DNA of 64,000 nt. It comes from Adiantum capillus-veneris (lineage: Eukaryota > Streptophyta > Polypodiopsida > Polypodiales > Pteridaceae). The DNA lies in the NCBI GenBank assembly GCA_014529385.2, contig CM043967.1, positions 813,001 to 877,000 on the forward strand. Reading direction: 5' to 3'. This document shows positions 31,043-42,829 of this stretch, piece by piece. Below the pieces are notes generated by a model. The model saw only the letters and a list, made by a program, of their open reading frames with translations, was not told the origin of the DNA and did no database searches. Both the position numbers and the translations under genes were made by a program. Within the stretch, counting starts at the first letter, position 1. Each line of letters starts with the position of its first letter.

Positions 31043-32245
31043 TGATAAACCACTTTTGGTATGTACATAGTAGCGGGTATATGCATGGAAATGTGTATAA
31101 AGAGGTGTTTACAGGAATTTGGAAGATTTTCTAATGTGATATTTGATTTCAAGTATGGCGAACGATGTATATATGGCAAATAGTCTTGTCACGTGCTGAC
31201 GGTCAGGCACACGCACTTGCCTGGATAAGGTATCGGGGCCTTGGATATGGTTCTTGGTGGCTTCTTTTGGTTCTAGAGATTGTGTTTAAGCTTTCTAGAA
31301 TGTAAATAATGCAAGTGGGAGGTGTGAGAACCCTCGTCCTGCCCGAGAAGTTTGACACATGCGGTAACTATCTATTTGCAGCGCCTGATTTGCGGTGATG
31401 CGTGCACCACCCTAGAAGTGGTAAAAAATGGAATGTGGGGATGTGGCAAAGGGCTTTGGGTATCAAGGATCAATCGTACAAAATTTGGTGAATTTTGGAG
31501 TTCGTTTGGGATTTTTCCCGCAAAAAATGTCCGTTCGGGGTCAAAATTGGCCAAAACTGGGCCCAGAAAAGTCAGAAAATGGTGTGAAAAGGCTGAAAAT
31601 TGACACATCACTCACGGTGCCGTGAGTGTTGAGGCTGAGGGAGAACTTTTGAAGTGCAATATCAGCACTTTGCCCCTCTGTGTGTGGGAGGAAGGAGGGT
31701 TCCTAAAGGTGGTCTAATGCAGTCCCGTCCCGCTCGTGTCCTGTTTGGAGTGTATGGAGGAGTGAATGAGAGCTTTCTCTCTTCAATTTTGCACTTGTGA
31801 GAGTCTATGGAAGTTCTGCGGTTTCCATGGATGTGTGTGTGTGAGGAATTGAGGGAAGAAGGTGCAGCTTTCTGCAAGACTATGTGACCTTGTATCGGTG
31901 CCATTAGGGTTGACACTACTCCAAAGAGTCCAACAAAGTGGAGTTTGGTGAAGGCTTTGCAAGAGATGCCTTTTGTGGCTGGAGTTTTTGATGGTTTTTC
32001 TTGTATATTTTGGTCACCATCAAGTGTGATTTCAAGTGGTGATCAACTTGACTCACCTTGTAGTGTCTGTGGGCAAGCAAGGGCTCGTAGGTCGAGGTGT
32101 TTGGAGTTTGAATTGAGCTTGTGGGTAGTATTTGTATTGAGCTCTTGAGTGGTGGTGTGTGTGGGTTGGAATTTAAGTAAATTCCTTGTGTGGTGTTGAG
32201 TTGTCTGGGTGTGTGAGTGTGCGCACGACGTTTTTTGCTCCATCA
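31043..32245 (+). repeat. Element B1 3' LTR
   Basis: 1,203 bp, same ends as the 5' LTR. The preceding purine tract is weak (acttggggttgggcaatga). Confidence 0.92.
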
Positions 32246-32249
32246 ACGT

Positions 32250-32730
32250 GTCAAGCCACTAAAGCGGACTCCCTGAGCCTAACCCTAGCCAACTTGCAGA
32301 TCCCGCCCTAGCGGCCTAAACCCTAGTAGAAGTAGAAGAAGAAGAAGTCCTCACCAACTTACAGATCCTTGTCGAGTGGCCCAATTATTAAAACGGGTTA
32401 GGATTTTAATCCTAATCCCCAACAACTTCTGGAACTCCGGCTGAGGAGCGTAAACATAAAGCAGACACAAATTGTGTGGAGATGATGACATGGCAGCCTG
32501 CTATGCGGACGCCCGCGATTTGCGCTGACATGTTGACGTGACAGTTCTACAGATTTCTACAAATATGCTGGCAGCTTTTGGGCAGATTTCAATGCTTAGT
32601 TTTTGGACCAGATGCTTCTAGAACCTACTACTTTTCATGTAAACTGCTTTTGGATTGCCAAGGGCCTTTAAATATGTGTTGTGGGCTCTCTCTGCGGCAT
32701 ACTACTCACGGAAGATGCAGAGCAGGGCTT
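32250..32730 (+). repeat. Family A 3' LTR, remainder
   Basis: Continues the LTR started at 27,760: gtcaagccactaaag, GAA-rich tract at 32,330-32,346, 'ttaggattttaatcctaatccccaacaactt', 'gatgatgacatggcag', 'aaatatgtgttgtgggctctctc', 'gatgcagagcag'. It parallels 2226-2720. The 3' end is lost after about 32,727. Confidence 0.75.
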
Positions 32731-32794
32731 TTCTGAGGCCCTGCTGATATGCTCAAAGGACTTTTGACTCCCTGCTCACCTATGTATGCATACT

Positions 32795-32945
32795 ACTCCG
32801 CGAGATTGGTAGTGGATGGAGGTCGTTAATCTTTTGCACATCATGGGAGATTGGTAGTGGACGGAGGTACCTAGTCTTTTGCACATCATGGGAGATTAGT
32901 AGTGGATGGAGCCTGGAGGTAGCTAGTCTTTCGCACATCATGGTT
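32795..32945. repeat. Tandem ~50-bp repeat, three copies
   Basis: Unit 'gagattggtagtggatggaggt--ctagtcttttgcacatcatgg' repeated about three times with small changes. Confidence 0.75.
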
Positions 32946-33144
32946 ATACCCCCCCTATGCACATAGTTTCACATCCATTAGAGTTAAGAGCTTCATCCCT
33001 CCAGGCTCCCTCATACCTGATACACATGTATACACACGCCCATGTCAGTTTATTTTATTTTGCAGCATGTTTATTTTCAGCATTTCTGTTCTATCTTCTG
33101 GATACCCATAGGCCGCCTGACTTTGACCTATAGAAGATGCAAAG

Positions 33145-33147
<3 letters not shown>

Positions 33148-33203
<56 letters not shown>
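33148..33203. repeat. (CT)n microsatellite
   Basis: Uninterrupted CT repeat of about 28 units. Confidence 0.95.
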
Positions 33204-33207
<4 letters not shown>

Positions 33208-33789
33208 ACCCACACCAACTCCTGGCTCGCACTGACCTACTCTGCACCCCGCACCACCCCACAGCATGTAGCTTTTGTCTTGCTTCTAATGATGAAAGTT
33301 AGTCCTACTCTCCCTCTTTTTCATGTCTAATTGTAAGGTAATGCTTAAAACATAGATCTCAGCTTATACCACTTAAACTTACATACATTTCTTTAGTTTG
33401 CACGAAACTTCTGTTTTGGCGTTTTCTTAGACGAAACCGTTTCGAAACTCGTTTCAAACGAAACGTTTCGAAACTCCGTGGCAACTATGAGTCCATCTCT
33501 AGTGTAAATGTATAACGGGTATGTGACTGTGCTATACTATCTCCCATCTGTACGCCACCACATGTTGCATAAGCTGTCCAGGGGCGTGGTGAGTCTATGA
33601 GAAGAATACAATGTCCTTGTCTCTGAAACTGTCCTCAAAGGCACCAATGTCCAACCTCATAGACCCAACAGTTCCAAGTAGCCATCTTCATTGTGGTCCC
33701 ATAGGTCTCACACCGTCATGTAGAGCTCCACTCTACAATCACCACCCGACCATCTCTGTAAAAGGCTATCTTCCCCTTTTCTCTTGCGG
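33204..33789. other. No gene seen
   Basis: No recognisable domain. At 33,440-33,478 there is a small self-complementary cluster of gaaacgtttc-type words (gaaaccgtttcgaaactcgtttc, gaaacgtttcgaaac), echoed by 'cagaaacgtttctgaaacg' at 36,376-36,395. Confidence 0.4.
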
Positions 33790-35470
33790 CCCTAATCTTT
33801 GGCATGATTTCCTTCATGTGAGCAAGATCTGAAAGGGTAAGATGGTCGCCAAGAAATAGTAACATTCGCATCCCGGTGGCGACGAGGCGCTACAGAGAGT
33901 GAAGGACACGCTGTTCCGCGCCTTAGGATGGCTCGGTTTGCCAGCGGGTGCTGACATGCGAATAGGTTTTTCCTACCCTTGTTCGTTCGTTCCTTGACGA
34001 TGCGTTCAATGGAGAAGGTCGAGTCTACATCGATGCCAAGGTACTTGTACGTTTCACCTGCTACAATCATCTCATCACCCAAAAGAAAGATCCTCATAGA
34101 GAGATCCTGTAGGTCCCTGTGGAACATCGTGACCATGCATTTTTCAATTCCAAAGGTCATGCCCTAGGTCTCGACCCATTCACTTACCTTGTCAAGGCTC
34201 GTCTGTAGGCTTTCAGGAGAGTCAACAAGCAGAACTAGGTCGTCGGCAAAAAGGAGTCCTTTAATTCTCTTGAAGAGGTTAGCTACTTCAAGGCCCCATG
34301 TTTCCCCATCTGCGTCTAAAATATCATTTATATATATATGTTAAATAGACAGGGTGATCCCATGCATCCTTGGCGGACTCCCCGCTGCACCGGAATCGAA
34401 TCCGACAGCTGCTCCATGTGTCGGACTTTAACAGAGGTGGACCTGTAGAGCGCTTGGAAAAATCTAAGCGCTCGACCTTGCAGGCCAGCCGCAGCAAGCT
34501 TCAGGAACAACGCCTCGTGCGGTACTGTGTCATATTCCTTCTTGAAATCAATGTAGGCCGCATAAGTTGGTTTCCATCCGTATGACGGAGTTTCACGATT
34601 TCCTTTAGGCATGCAACTTGCCCTATGCATTCCTCATTAGCACAAAATCCTGCTTGGCCGGGATTGAAGAAGTTTCTCTTTTCAAGTATCTTAGTGATCC
34701 GCCTAATCACGACCGTGGTGAGGATTTTTATGGCGACCAAGATTAAAGAGATCTCGTGATAGTTATCAGTGTTGGTCAAATCACCCTTTTTGGGGATTGA
34801 CACTGCGTCGCTAGCGTCGGTCTGGATATCTCCAGTGTCATAAATACCCTCAATCATGTACAAGTAGGCCTTATCCATTTCCGTTTGTGGCTTACGCAGA
34901 TCCGCTCATAAACCCCTATCTTTCACAAGCAGCTTAAAGAATTCGGGTGGTAAACTATCTCCACCCGCTGCCTTGTGCCTCTTCAATCGCCGACAAGCAT
35001 CCCATACTTCGTACCGGTTCAACAGGTCACATACCTGAGGCATACCAGGCCAGATACGCACGTGTTTGTCATACCATGCAAGCGGATCCTTGCTGGTACC
35101 GTCCGTATCGGCAAATACCTTCGAGTAGTGACCCTCCCATACTTGTAATTGCCTCTCTGGTTTCGTCACTAGCTCCCCATTTGCGTTCAAAGGTTGATTG
35201 GCAATAGTTCCTTGCCCCTTCCCAACTATTTCTTGAGGTGGGTAAAGAATTTCTTCATTTGTCCCTCCTTGAGGAGCTCATTCCCTTTTTCCACGAAGCG
35301 CTCGAAGGATCTTTTATTACTGTCTCAGACAGCGGCCTTCGCACGTAGTGCTATTGCCTTGTACTCTTTAACCTCTTGCCTTGTACTTTCTTCCCTCCGC
35401 CCTGTATCCCTTCATCTCCTTCTCCATGATTGCCACCCGCTTGTTGGTGGCCATAAATGTGACTTTTTTC
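33790..35470 (-). pseudogene. LINE F reverse transcriptase remnant (minus)
   Basis: Read leftward. Pre-RT: MNANGELVTKPERQLQVWEGHYSKVF, then HKAAGGDSLPPEFFKLL. RT: VSIPKKGDLTNTDNYHEISL, FNPGQAGFCANEECI, AYIDFKKEYDTVPHEALF, VQRGVRQGCMGSPCLFNIYI, catalytic LLFADDLVLLVDS (FADD near 34,240), then GIEKCMVTMFHRD and the post-RT YKYLGIDVDSTF. Several frameshifts and stops separate the pieces. It is a non-LTR RT of a lineage different from the L1 copies and from LINE E. The endonuclease and 3' end were not found, so it is truncated at both ends. Confidence 0.85.
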
Positions 35471-35479
35471 CCTGTTGGG

Positions 35480-36100
35480 GATGCCATGAGGTAAGAGGGG
35501 GTGAATTAGAGCAGCAGGCTGCCTCCACCTCTACCCTCTCCATTGGAATTAGCCGCAGCCCACTGCGGGCGCAAACCTGTAAACAATACTCAGTCCCCAG
35601 CTGAGAACAATGCTATGTTGCCTGCTCTGAATCAGAACCACCCCCAGCCCATTGCGGGCATGCCTTGCTCTCACTTGCGCGTGCCCTACCTACGTGTTCC
35701 CGTAGCTTACATTTACCTTCACACCTGCGACCTGCACTGTGAGGATTAGTGGTGGTAATCCTATCATTAAGACTTAAAACTTCATACTTAAGTTCAAATT
35801 GAGACTCAATAGACTGAATGTGTGTTTGATTGATTGAACGAATGCTTCAAAACTGAGTACAATAGGCTCCTTATATAGGAGACGAAGAGACACGAATGAA
35901 AAGACACATCTCATGGTGAAGAGACGTAACTTTAGACGTAAAGACACATCCTTTCGGCGAAGAGCTGCAACCATTGGACGAAGAGTCACAACCATAGAGC
36001 GAAGGGGTATGACTAGTCATCGAAGGAGTGTGGCTTTTGGCGAAGAGGCATGTCTCTTGAGCGAAGAGTCGTGACCATCCAAGCGTAGGGGTTCTCCTTG
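35480..36100 (-). repeat. LTR-like region (minus) with TATA box and 20-bp minisatellite
   Basis: On the minus strand TATATAAGGAGCC (about 35,867-35,879) looks like an LTR promoter, followed by a T-rich leader. At the other side, 'gaggtaagagggggtgaattag' (35,490-35,511) resembles the 'ctaattcaccccctctt' block common near plant Copia LTRs. Upstream of the TATA box (35,880-36,095) about ten degenerate 20-21-bp units contain '(g)cgaagag-c--aacca'. No coding domain is visible. Confidence 0.45.
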
Positions 36101-36429
36101 ACATGGCACTTTGCGTATCTGCAACTAGGAGTGTATGTAATACTGCAACATAGTCACAATCGTGACATGCACAGCCTGCGGCCTGTCAGCTCTACCTGTG
36201 CGACCTGAACACCTGCGTGACTTGCACCGAAGACTGCTGTGGGGTGGTGCGGGTGCAGAGCAGCCCAATGCGAACCAGACATTGAGGATTTCATGACCGA
36301 AACAAAGAACAAGAGGCTTCAAGGTTTACATGTAACATGAGCCTTGACTTTACCTTTGAAACGTCCAAACTCATACAGAAACGTTTCTGAAACGTTTTGT
36401 ACATTTCATGAGTGAAGAAATGCGTTTCT

Positions 36430-38010
36430 TGGCAACACTGGACGAACTCGGTTTATGTAGAGGAGATCCGGGATCGTCTATGCACAGATGATACAGGCCT
36501 CTCAGTGGAGGAGTGCACCACTTTACTGACAGAGACACTGCATGGTGCAGCATCAGAGGCATACCCACACACTCAGCCGGATCGAAGGGGACATTCTGGG
36601 AGCATGCCCCAGAATAGTTGGTATGATGAGGAGTGTAGAGAGATGAGAGCCCAGCTTAGGGATCTTCTTTTAGGAGTCATCACTTACAGATAGTCTCGGA
36701 TTGCTTTCGGCGCTTTGTGCGACGGAAGAAACGAGCTTACTTGGCTCAGATGGAGCGAGACTTGTATCAATTGTTCTTGAGTAGAGACTCGGGAGAGGCA
36801 TGGTGACTCTTTCATGAGCACTCCCCTCCTCCAATGATTACTTCTCTTGATGTGTGGAGCCAGTATGCGACATCGTTATATACGATTCTTGGACAAAAAC
36901 CCTTTCCAGATCCTATAGAGCCATGCCCACCTACAAGCACCTTCTTTACCATTGAGATGGTAAAGAGAGCCATTGACAGGATGAAGACCGGGAGGGCATG
37001 GTTGTCTAATATTGTGCTTATCTTCAAGGCAGGTGATCCTACAGAGCCTGGGAATTACCGCACTATTATGGTTGGACAGACATTGGCACGGTTGTATGCA
37101 TCCATTCTTGAGCAGCAGTTGAGTAATTGGGCAGAGGGTGAGGGTGTACGGGCAAAGGGTCAAGCTGGTTTCAGGAGGGGTTTCTCCACTCTTGATCATA
37201 TTCTGACACTCAGAGCCATAATTGAGGAGGGAAGGTTACATGGGGAACGGATTTATTGTGGCTTTATGAATTTCCGCAAAGCATTTGACATGGTACCGAG
37301 AGCTCGATTGATGCGCAGACTACAAGAGATGGGGGTACCCACAGTGTTGATTTGGGGGATTATGGCTTTATACAGATCAGTGATGGGACATGTACGTACC
37401 GTGGAGGGGATATCTGACTTAGTTTACTCCACTATTGGGGTGAAACAGGGTTGCCCATTGTCCCCTACTCTATTTGGTATGTATGTTGATGAGATGTCTG
37501 ATTACATTGACAGAGAGGGCGATAGAGGTGCTCAGCTGGCAGGGATGTGGATCCCATTGTTGTTATATGTTGATGACATTGTGTTGATCTCTGACTCACT
37601 AGAGGGTATGCAGCGACGTTTGGATGCATTACACAATTTTGCAGACGATAGTGGATTGTCTGTAAACCTTGGTAAAACCAAGGTTATGGTGTTTAAGACC
37701 ACACCACAGTGGATCAGGAGATCAACACCTACTTTCACACATATGGTCAGGATATTGTGGAGTATACAGATGCATACACTTACCTTGGGGTAGTCTTCAC
37801 TGGACCGAGGTTTTCTTTGGTGAGAGTAGCAGAGGCTAGATTGACTAGAGCTTATGCGGCCTTGGGAGGCTTGGAGAGGATGTGTTCGCAGGTTTAGTTC
37901 TAAGAACCTCGGACAAAGTTATGGCTCTTTCATACTTAAGTAGCCTCAGCTATGTTTTATGGGGTGTAGATATGGGGACCTTCTGTAGGCCAGGATATGG
38001 TTGGAGACGT
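36430..38010 (+). pseudogene. LINE E: pre-RT and reverse transcriptase
   Basis: Pre-RT region (EECTTLLTETLHGAASEAYPHTQ, MPQNSWYDEECREMRAQLRDLL), frame breaks at 36,690-36,830, then RT open 36,834-37,793: MKTGRAWLSNIVLIFKAGDPTEPGNYRTIMV, GFRRGFSTLDHILTLRAII, CGFMNFRKAFDMVPRARLM, VKQGCPLSPTLFGMYVDEM, catalytic LLLYVDDIVLIS (YVDD near 37,566) and LGKTKVMVF. A post-RT stretch (YLGVVF, RAYAALGGLERMC) follows with stops. In the palm motif FRKAFD the first catalytic Asp position reads Asn (MNFRKAFD rather than LDF/VDF), so activity is doubtful. The gene is cut at 38,010 by element B2 and resumes inverted at 41,157-40,976 and then at 41,623. Confidence 0.88.
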
Positions 38011-39242
38011 TGATAAACCACTTTTGGTTTGTACAAAGTAGTGTGTATATGCATGGTCATATGTACAAAAGGATGTAAATACATGCATTTGGGAGATTTG
38101 CAAAGTGGTTTTGAGTTTCAAATGTGGTGCAACGTGTGCACATTGTAAATATTTATGCTTGTGTATCGACAATCGGACACACGTACATGCCTGGATAGGG
38201 TATCGGGGCCTTGGATATGGTTCTTGGTGGCTTCTTTTGGCTCTAGGGAATGTGTTTGAGCTTTCTAGAATGTAAATAATGCAAATGGGAGGTGTGGACA
38301 CCCTTGACCCGCCCGAGAAGTTTGGCACATGCAGTAACTGTCTATTTACGGTGCCTGATCTCCAGTGATGCGTGCACCGCCCTAAAAGTGGTCAAAAATG
38401 GAATATGGGGATGTGGCAAAGGGATTTGGGTATCAAGGATCAAGAGTATCAAATTTGGTGAATTTTGGAGTCCGTTTGGGGTTTTTCCCACGAAAAATGC
38501 ACGTCGGGGGTCAAAATTGGCCAAAACTGGGCCAGAAAAGTAAAAAATTGGTCAAAAATGGTGTGAAAAGGCTGAAAATTGACACATCACTCACGATGCT
38601 GTGAGTGTTGAGACTGAGTGAGGACTTTTGAAGTACAATATCAACACTTTCACCCCTCTGTGTGTGGGAAGAAGCAGGGTTCCTACAGGTGGTCTAATGC
38701 AGTCCCGTCGCGTTCGCGTCGTGTTTTTGAGTGTGTGGAGGAGTGAATGAGAGCTTTCTCTCTTCAATTTTGCACTTGGGAGAGTCTATGGAAGTTCTGA
38801 GGTTTCCATAAATGTGTGTGTGCGAGGAATTGAAGGAAGAAGGTGTGGCTTTGTGCAAGACTATGTGACCCTGTATCGGTGCCATTAGGGTTGGCGCTAC
38901 TCCAAAGAGTCCAACAGAGTGGAGTTTGGTGAAGGCTTTGCAGTGGTTTGAGAGAGGCCTTTTGTGGCTAGAGTTTTTGAGTTTTTGATGGTTTTTCTTG
39001 TACATTTTGGTCACCATCAAGTGTGATTTCAAGCGTTGATCAACTCGACTCACCTTGTAGTGTCTACGGGCAGGCAAGGGCTTGTAGGTCGAGGCATTTG
39101 GAGTTTGAATTGAGCTTTTGGGTAGTATTTTTATCGGGGTCTTGAGTGGTGGTGTGTGTGGGTTGGAATTTAAGTAAATTCCTTGTGTGGTGTTGAGTTG
39201 TTTGGGTGTGTGAGTGTGCGCAGGACGTCTTTTGCTCCATCA
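38011..39242 (+). repeat. Element B2 5' LTR, nested in LINE E
   Basis: 1,232 bp, TGATAAACCACTTTTGG to TTGCTCCATCA, clearly related to the B1 LTRs. Preceded by ACGT (38,007-38,010). Confidence 0.9.
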
Positions 39243-39420
39243 TCCTTTGGCGATCCTGCCGATTGTGCACCCAAAATTTGGATTTTGAGCAGTGATGTAT
39301 GCACATTTTGGATATTGAAGGGAATTTCAAGATGGTGGTGCCATTCCAACCATCTATTTTTACAGGTTGCGAGGATGTAGACGATTGGCTTGCATCATAT
39401 GAGTTTGATTTGACATGTTT
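39243..39420 (+). pseudogene. Element B2 PBS region and gag start
   Basis: TCCTTTGGCGATCC then the Gag start MVVPFQPSIFTGCEDVDDWLASYEFDLTCL, matching B1 at 28,979-29,172. The similarity stops abruptly at 39,420, where family C-associated DNA begins. Confidence 0.8.
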
Positions 39421-40433
39421 ACTCCGACAGAGAGGCATGCTCCCAGTCCACCACCACGAGCAGTGCCACTTGCCACCCCAGTACCACCAGCTGTACCACT
39501 TGCCAGCTCTCTTCACCCTGACACTGTTACAGGACCCTCCACAGTGTCGGACTCTACATCACTTTTTCTGCTATCTATGGATATACTGCAGGAGTCCAGG
39601 CAAGCCATTGCCACCATTGAGCTTGGAGCAGAGATGTTAGCAGCTACACACGAGCATCACGCAGCTACTTACGCAACTATGGAGGGATCTCTGCGAGTTG
39701 ATGAGAGCGCCATCGCCGATCGGATGCTACTATTTTCGCACTCCAACAGGCCTTGAAGTTAAAGTCTCAAATGATTAGTGACCTTCAAAATCAGGTACAA
39801 GGATTAGAGAACTGCTCTTACATGAAAATAGGGCAGCTCAACCTACGATGATGGGTATGGGGTATGGGTGGACTGGAGCAGGTACACCAATGCAGAATGC
39901 AGCAACGGGTCCTTCTCAGCAATTTATGGGACTTTACCCACAGACTCTATTTCAGTACTACAATCAACAACAGTATCCTTAGGGGTTTCAGTTGTCACCA
40001 TTGCCTCAGATGCAGAACGTTACTTGCTGCGACGGAATTGCTGGAGCACACCGCCATGGCTGTGTTACTCGACGTCCTCAGTACACTACAAGATAGGTGC
40101 TACCATTTGCCCAGTAGCAGGTGGCTGGTCCCTTCCCAGGGGCCTCAGTTACGGACAGGACAACTCACATACAGCAGGGCCCCACCATTGATTTTATGGC
40201 TCCACCTTCAGAGACTGATGCTTCGGGTGGTGTGGCGACTAATCTTTCTCTTGGGTGGCTGGGCAGTTTTTTTATAATAACAGTGATGTACAGTAGTGGT
40301 TTCTTTGCGATCGATTAGCAGTTTCAGTTGTTTTTCTCAGTTTTAGTTGTTTTTCTCACCGAGACAGTGAGCGGTCTTGTGGTGGGCAACCTGTAGCAGG
40401 CTACAGTGTCACTTTCACAGGACACACAATTAG
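39421..40433 (+). pseudogene. Unassigned internal DNA before family C LTR
   Basis: Coding-like fragments: a Pro/His-rich stretch (about 39,430-39,540), SMDILQESRQAIATIELGAEMLAATHEHHAATYATMEG to 39,756, then a Gln/Gly/Met-rich stretch (MGMGYGWTGAGTPMQNAATG, FQYYNQQQYP) to 39,978, and IDFMAPPSETDASGG near 40,190. Frames shift repeatedly. It lies where the 3' internal end of a family C element should be, but I recognise no family. Confidence 0.35.
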
Positions 40434-40975
40434 TACAGTTGGTCTAGGCTGGTTCACACTAGACGGACTCTCTTGGCTGGGAAGTGACGTGGCAGCAAGG
40501 ATACGGACGGTGGTCTAGTGGACATCGTGGCCAAGTCACCACCACTTAGTTTGGGGATAGATTTAGATGGCTGACATTTATGAGCCGCTGGTGGCTCTTT
40601 ATGGTTGTACATATGAGTAGTAGCTGTTGGGTCATCGGATCATCTTCTAGATATATGGTCCAGCGTCGTCGTTAGGAGTAGCGAGTCTATACACACAGCA
40701 CGGCTTCACATCCCTGCACGTCTGAGCCTTGACACCCCATTGTACCTGTGAGTCCTGGGCTGGAGCTGAGTGTGCTGCCACACCAGAGTCTATATCAGTT
40801 CTTTGAGATAGTCGAGTCATTTGTTGTGGTCTGTTGCTGTTGTGTCTCTGTCTCTGTGAGCTCAGTTGTTGTCTATTGTTCCTTTGTTTTTAGTCTGTTT
40901 TGAGTGAGATTGTCACGCACATTGCACTGAGGAGCACCCACTTTAGAGAGCACGACACACTATCTGCCCTACAGG
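40434..40975 (+). repeat. Family C LTR, copy 2
   Basis: Parallel to 13,940-14,496. It breaks off at 'ccctaca', about ten bases before the LTR end inferred in copy 1, exactly where inverted LINE E sequence starts. Confidence 0.75.
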
Positions 40976-41157
40976 AAGACTCAAGGGCCAGTCTAGCATA
41001 TCTATCTCTAGTAGTATCCCTCAAGCTGTGCAAAAAGGAGACTATCTCAATCTCCATAGGAGGGGCAGCTAGCTCTGCTCGAATGATAGTGTGGGGTACA
41101 GAGGCCTTGGCTCTGATTAGTCGAGAGATCATAGATACCAAGGGCCTCTCCATATGT
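40976..41157 (-). pseudogene. LINE E post-RT segment, inverted
   Basis: On the minus strand it reads HMERPLVSMISRLIRAKASVPHTIIRAELAAPPMEIEIVSFLHSLRDTTRDRYARLALESS, a segment of the kind that follows the RT in this LINE class. It belongs between 38,010 (…GYGWRR) and 41,623, but is in the opposite orientation to both. Confidence 0.8.
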
Positions 41158-41622
41158 TGATGGAGCAAAAGACGTCGTGCGCACACTCACACACCTAGAC
41201 AACTCAACACTACACAAGGAATTTACCTAAATTCCAACCCACACACACCACCACTCAAGAGCCCGATAAAAATACTACCCACAAGCTCAATTCAAACTCC
41301 AAATGCCTCGACCTACAAGCCCTTGCCTGCCCGAAGACAGTACAAGGTGAGTCGAGTTGATCAACGCTTGAAATCACACTTGATGGTGACCAAAATGTAC
41401 AAGAAAAACCATAAAAATCTCAAAAACTCTAGCCACAAAAGGCCTCTCTCAAACCATTGCAAAGCCTTCACCAAACTCCACTCTGTTGGACTCTTTGGAG
41501 TAGCGCCAACCCTAATGGCACCGATACAGGGTCACATAGTCTTGCAGAAAGCCGCACCTTCTTCCTTCAATTCCTCGTGCACACATCCATGGAAACCTCA
41601 GAACTTCCATAGACTCTCGCAA
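41158..41622 (-). repeat. Element B2 3' LTR end, inverted
   Basis: Reverse complement of the last ~465 bp of the B LTR (TGATGGAGCAAAAGACGTCG... in plus coordinates). Outside its end, the minus strand continues ACATATGG; the ACAT corresponds to ACGT before the 5' LTR at 38,007, a plausible TSD with one change. Confidence 0.85.
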
Positions 41623-42200
41623 GATTGCCTCCCTTCGAGTACTTACTGGATGCACCCTCTCTGACTCTTACACAGTCCGAGATCACCAGGCTCATCTGCC
41701 CAGACCTGACTCAGCTAGACACCAAGAGGACATGGATACAACCAGCACAGGAGCTGGGCACGAAGATGGCTATCTACAAAGAGCATCTTCTCCAGCTTAC
41801 GGAGGACGGTTTTGTGACGAGGCCCAGATACATGGACACCCACTTGTCTCATGGGATACGATGTGCTATTGGCTAGATACGCACATCTTCACACCAGCTG
41901 CGGATCGAGACTGGGAGATACAGCGGAGTACCAGCAGAGGCTAGGACATGCCCCTTGTGTGACATCGAGCCTGAGACACAGTTGCGCTACACATGTCACT
42001 GCCCCGTCTACTACGAGATACGAGGCCGCTTCCATTGCTTGTTCAGAGAGGGCTTTGGACCACTCTCCAGAGTCATGCGGTACGAGGATCAGAGATGCCA
42101 GGGTTTGTTTTTGCTCAAGCTGCGCAGACACAGAGAGAGCTTGATGAGAGGAGAGGCTAGCCAGTCTCCGAGACAGATCACATACTTTTTCAGAGCTGCC
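41623..42200 (+). pseudogene. LINE E C-terminal region with Cys/His motif
   Basis: Continues the LINE: ITRLICPDLTQLD, then in other frames LRIETGRYSGVPAEARTCPLCDIEPETQLRYTCHCPVYYEIRGRF (about 41,900-42,020), the C-x2-C...H/C...C nucleic-acid-binding tail usual after the RT of such LINEs. The last readable frame (41,955-42,497) has this Cys motif and then basic text. At least two frameshifts. Confidence 0.75.
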
Positions 42201-42505
42201 ACGGCCCACTGGACATCCGGAGGAGCTACTACCACAGCAGAGCACGTCGCCTCACACCAGAGGCACACTAATCGACCGAGCGACCGAGCTGGGGAGATCC
42301 AGACGCCTACGACTGCGGAGGACTACACAACATCGACAGAGGCTGCATCAGAGGATTCGGATCACTTTGGTCCGACATGCATCGATGTGTCTGGCTCTTT
42401 GATCACTTTGGTCTGGCTCTTTGATCACTTTGCCAGCGACAGATGCTGGATCTCTTGTGATCTAGCTATCCTAGCTAGCTGCTTAGTTCACACCTAGCAG
42501 TTTAG
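42201..42505 (+). other. LINE E 3' UTR, first part
   Basis: Contains a short duplication 'tttgatcactttg-' (three copies, about 42,358-42,433). Interrupted at 42,506 by the target duplication of L1 copy 2 and continues at 46,699. Confidence 0.55.
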
Positions 42506-42521
42506 GATTCCATAGTATTTT
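42506..42521 (+). repeat. L1 copy 2 target-site duplication, left
   Basis: GATTCCATAGTATTTT, repeated at 46,683-46,698. The terminal Ts merge with the poly(T), i.e. the poly(A) of the minus-strand element. Confidence 0.9.
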
Positions 42522-42829
42522 TTTTTTTCCCGAGAAAAAGATCCTTCTATTAGTTAATGAAAATTTCCCATAGGGCTACATCCACCTCTGCAAGAGAGGG
42601 CTACAACAAGCATGATGGGGAGACTCTCCCAATGAAAAAACAGCATATATACAATGAGGCTAAATCAAGAGATGGGAGGAGGGAAGAGCCACACAGGTGG
42701 ACAATAGTGCCATCTGAGCACCCCCTGGACTATGGTATAGAAAGGCCCAAGGCGCCAGAGTCGAAGGAAAGCCTCGCAGCGCTCCCGCATGCGGTCGGAG
42801 CTACCCTGTAGTCCCTCAAGCTGTCCTCT

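Larger units (their letters stand above)
27779..32245 (+). mobile_element. Non-autonomous LTR retrotransposon B1
   Basis: A 4.47-kb element with ~1.2-kb LTRs, both starting TGATAAACCACTTTTGG and ending TTTTGCTCCATCA, flanked by ACGT (27,775-27,778 and 32,246-32,249). Removing it restores the family A LTR start. Internal region 28,979-31,042 (2.06 kb) contains a gag-like frame and one further long frame but no protease, RT, RNase H or integrase, so it must borrow enzymes from another element. LTR differences (several substitutions and small indels) show it is not brand new. Confidence 0.92.
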
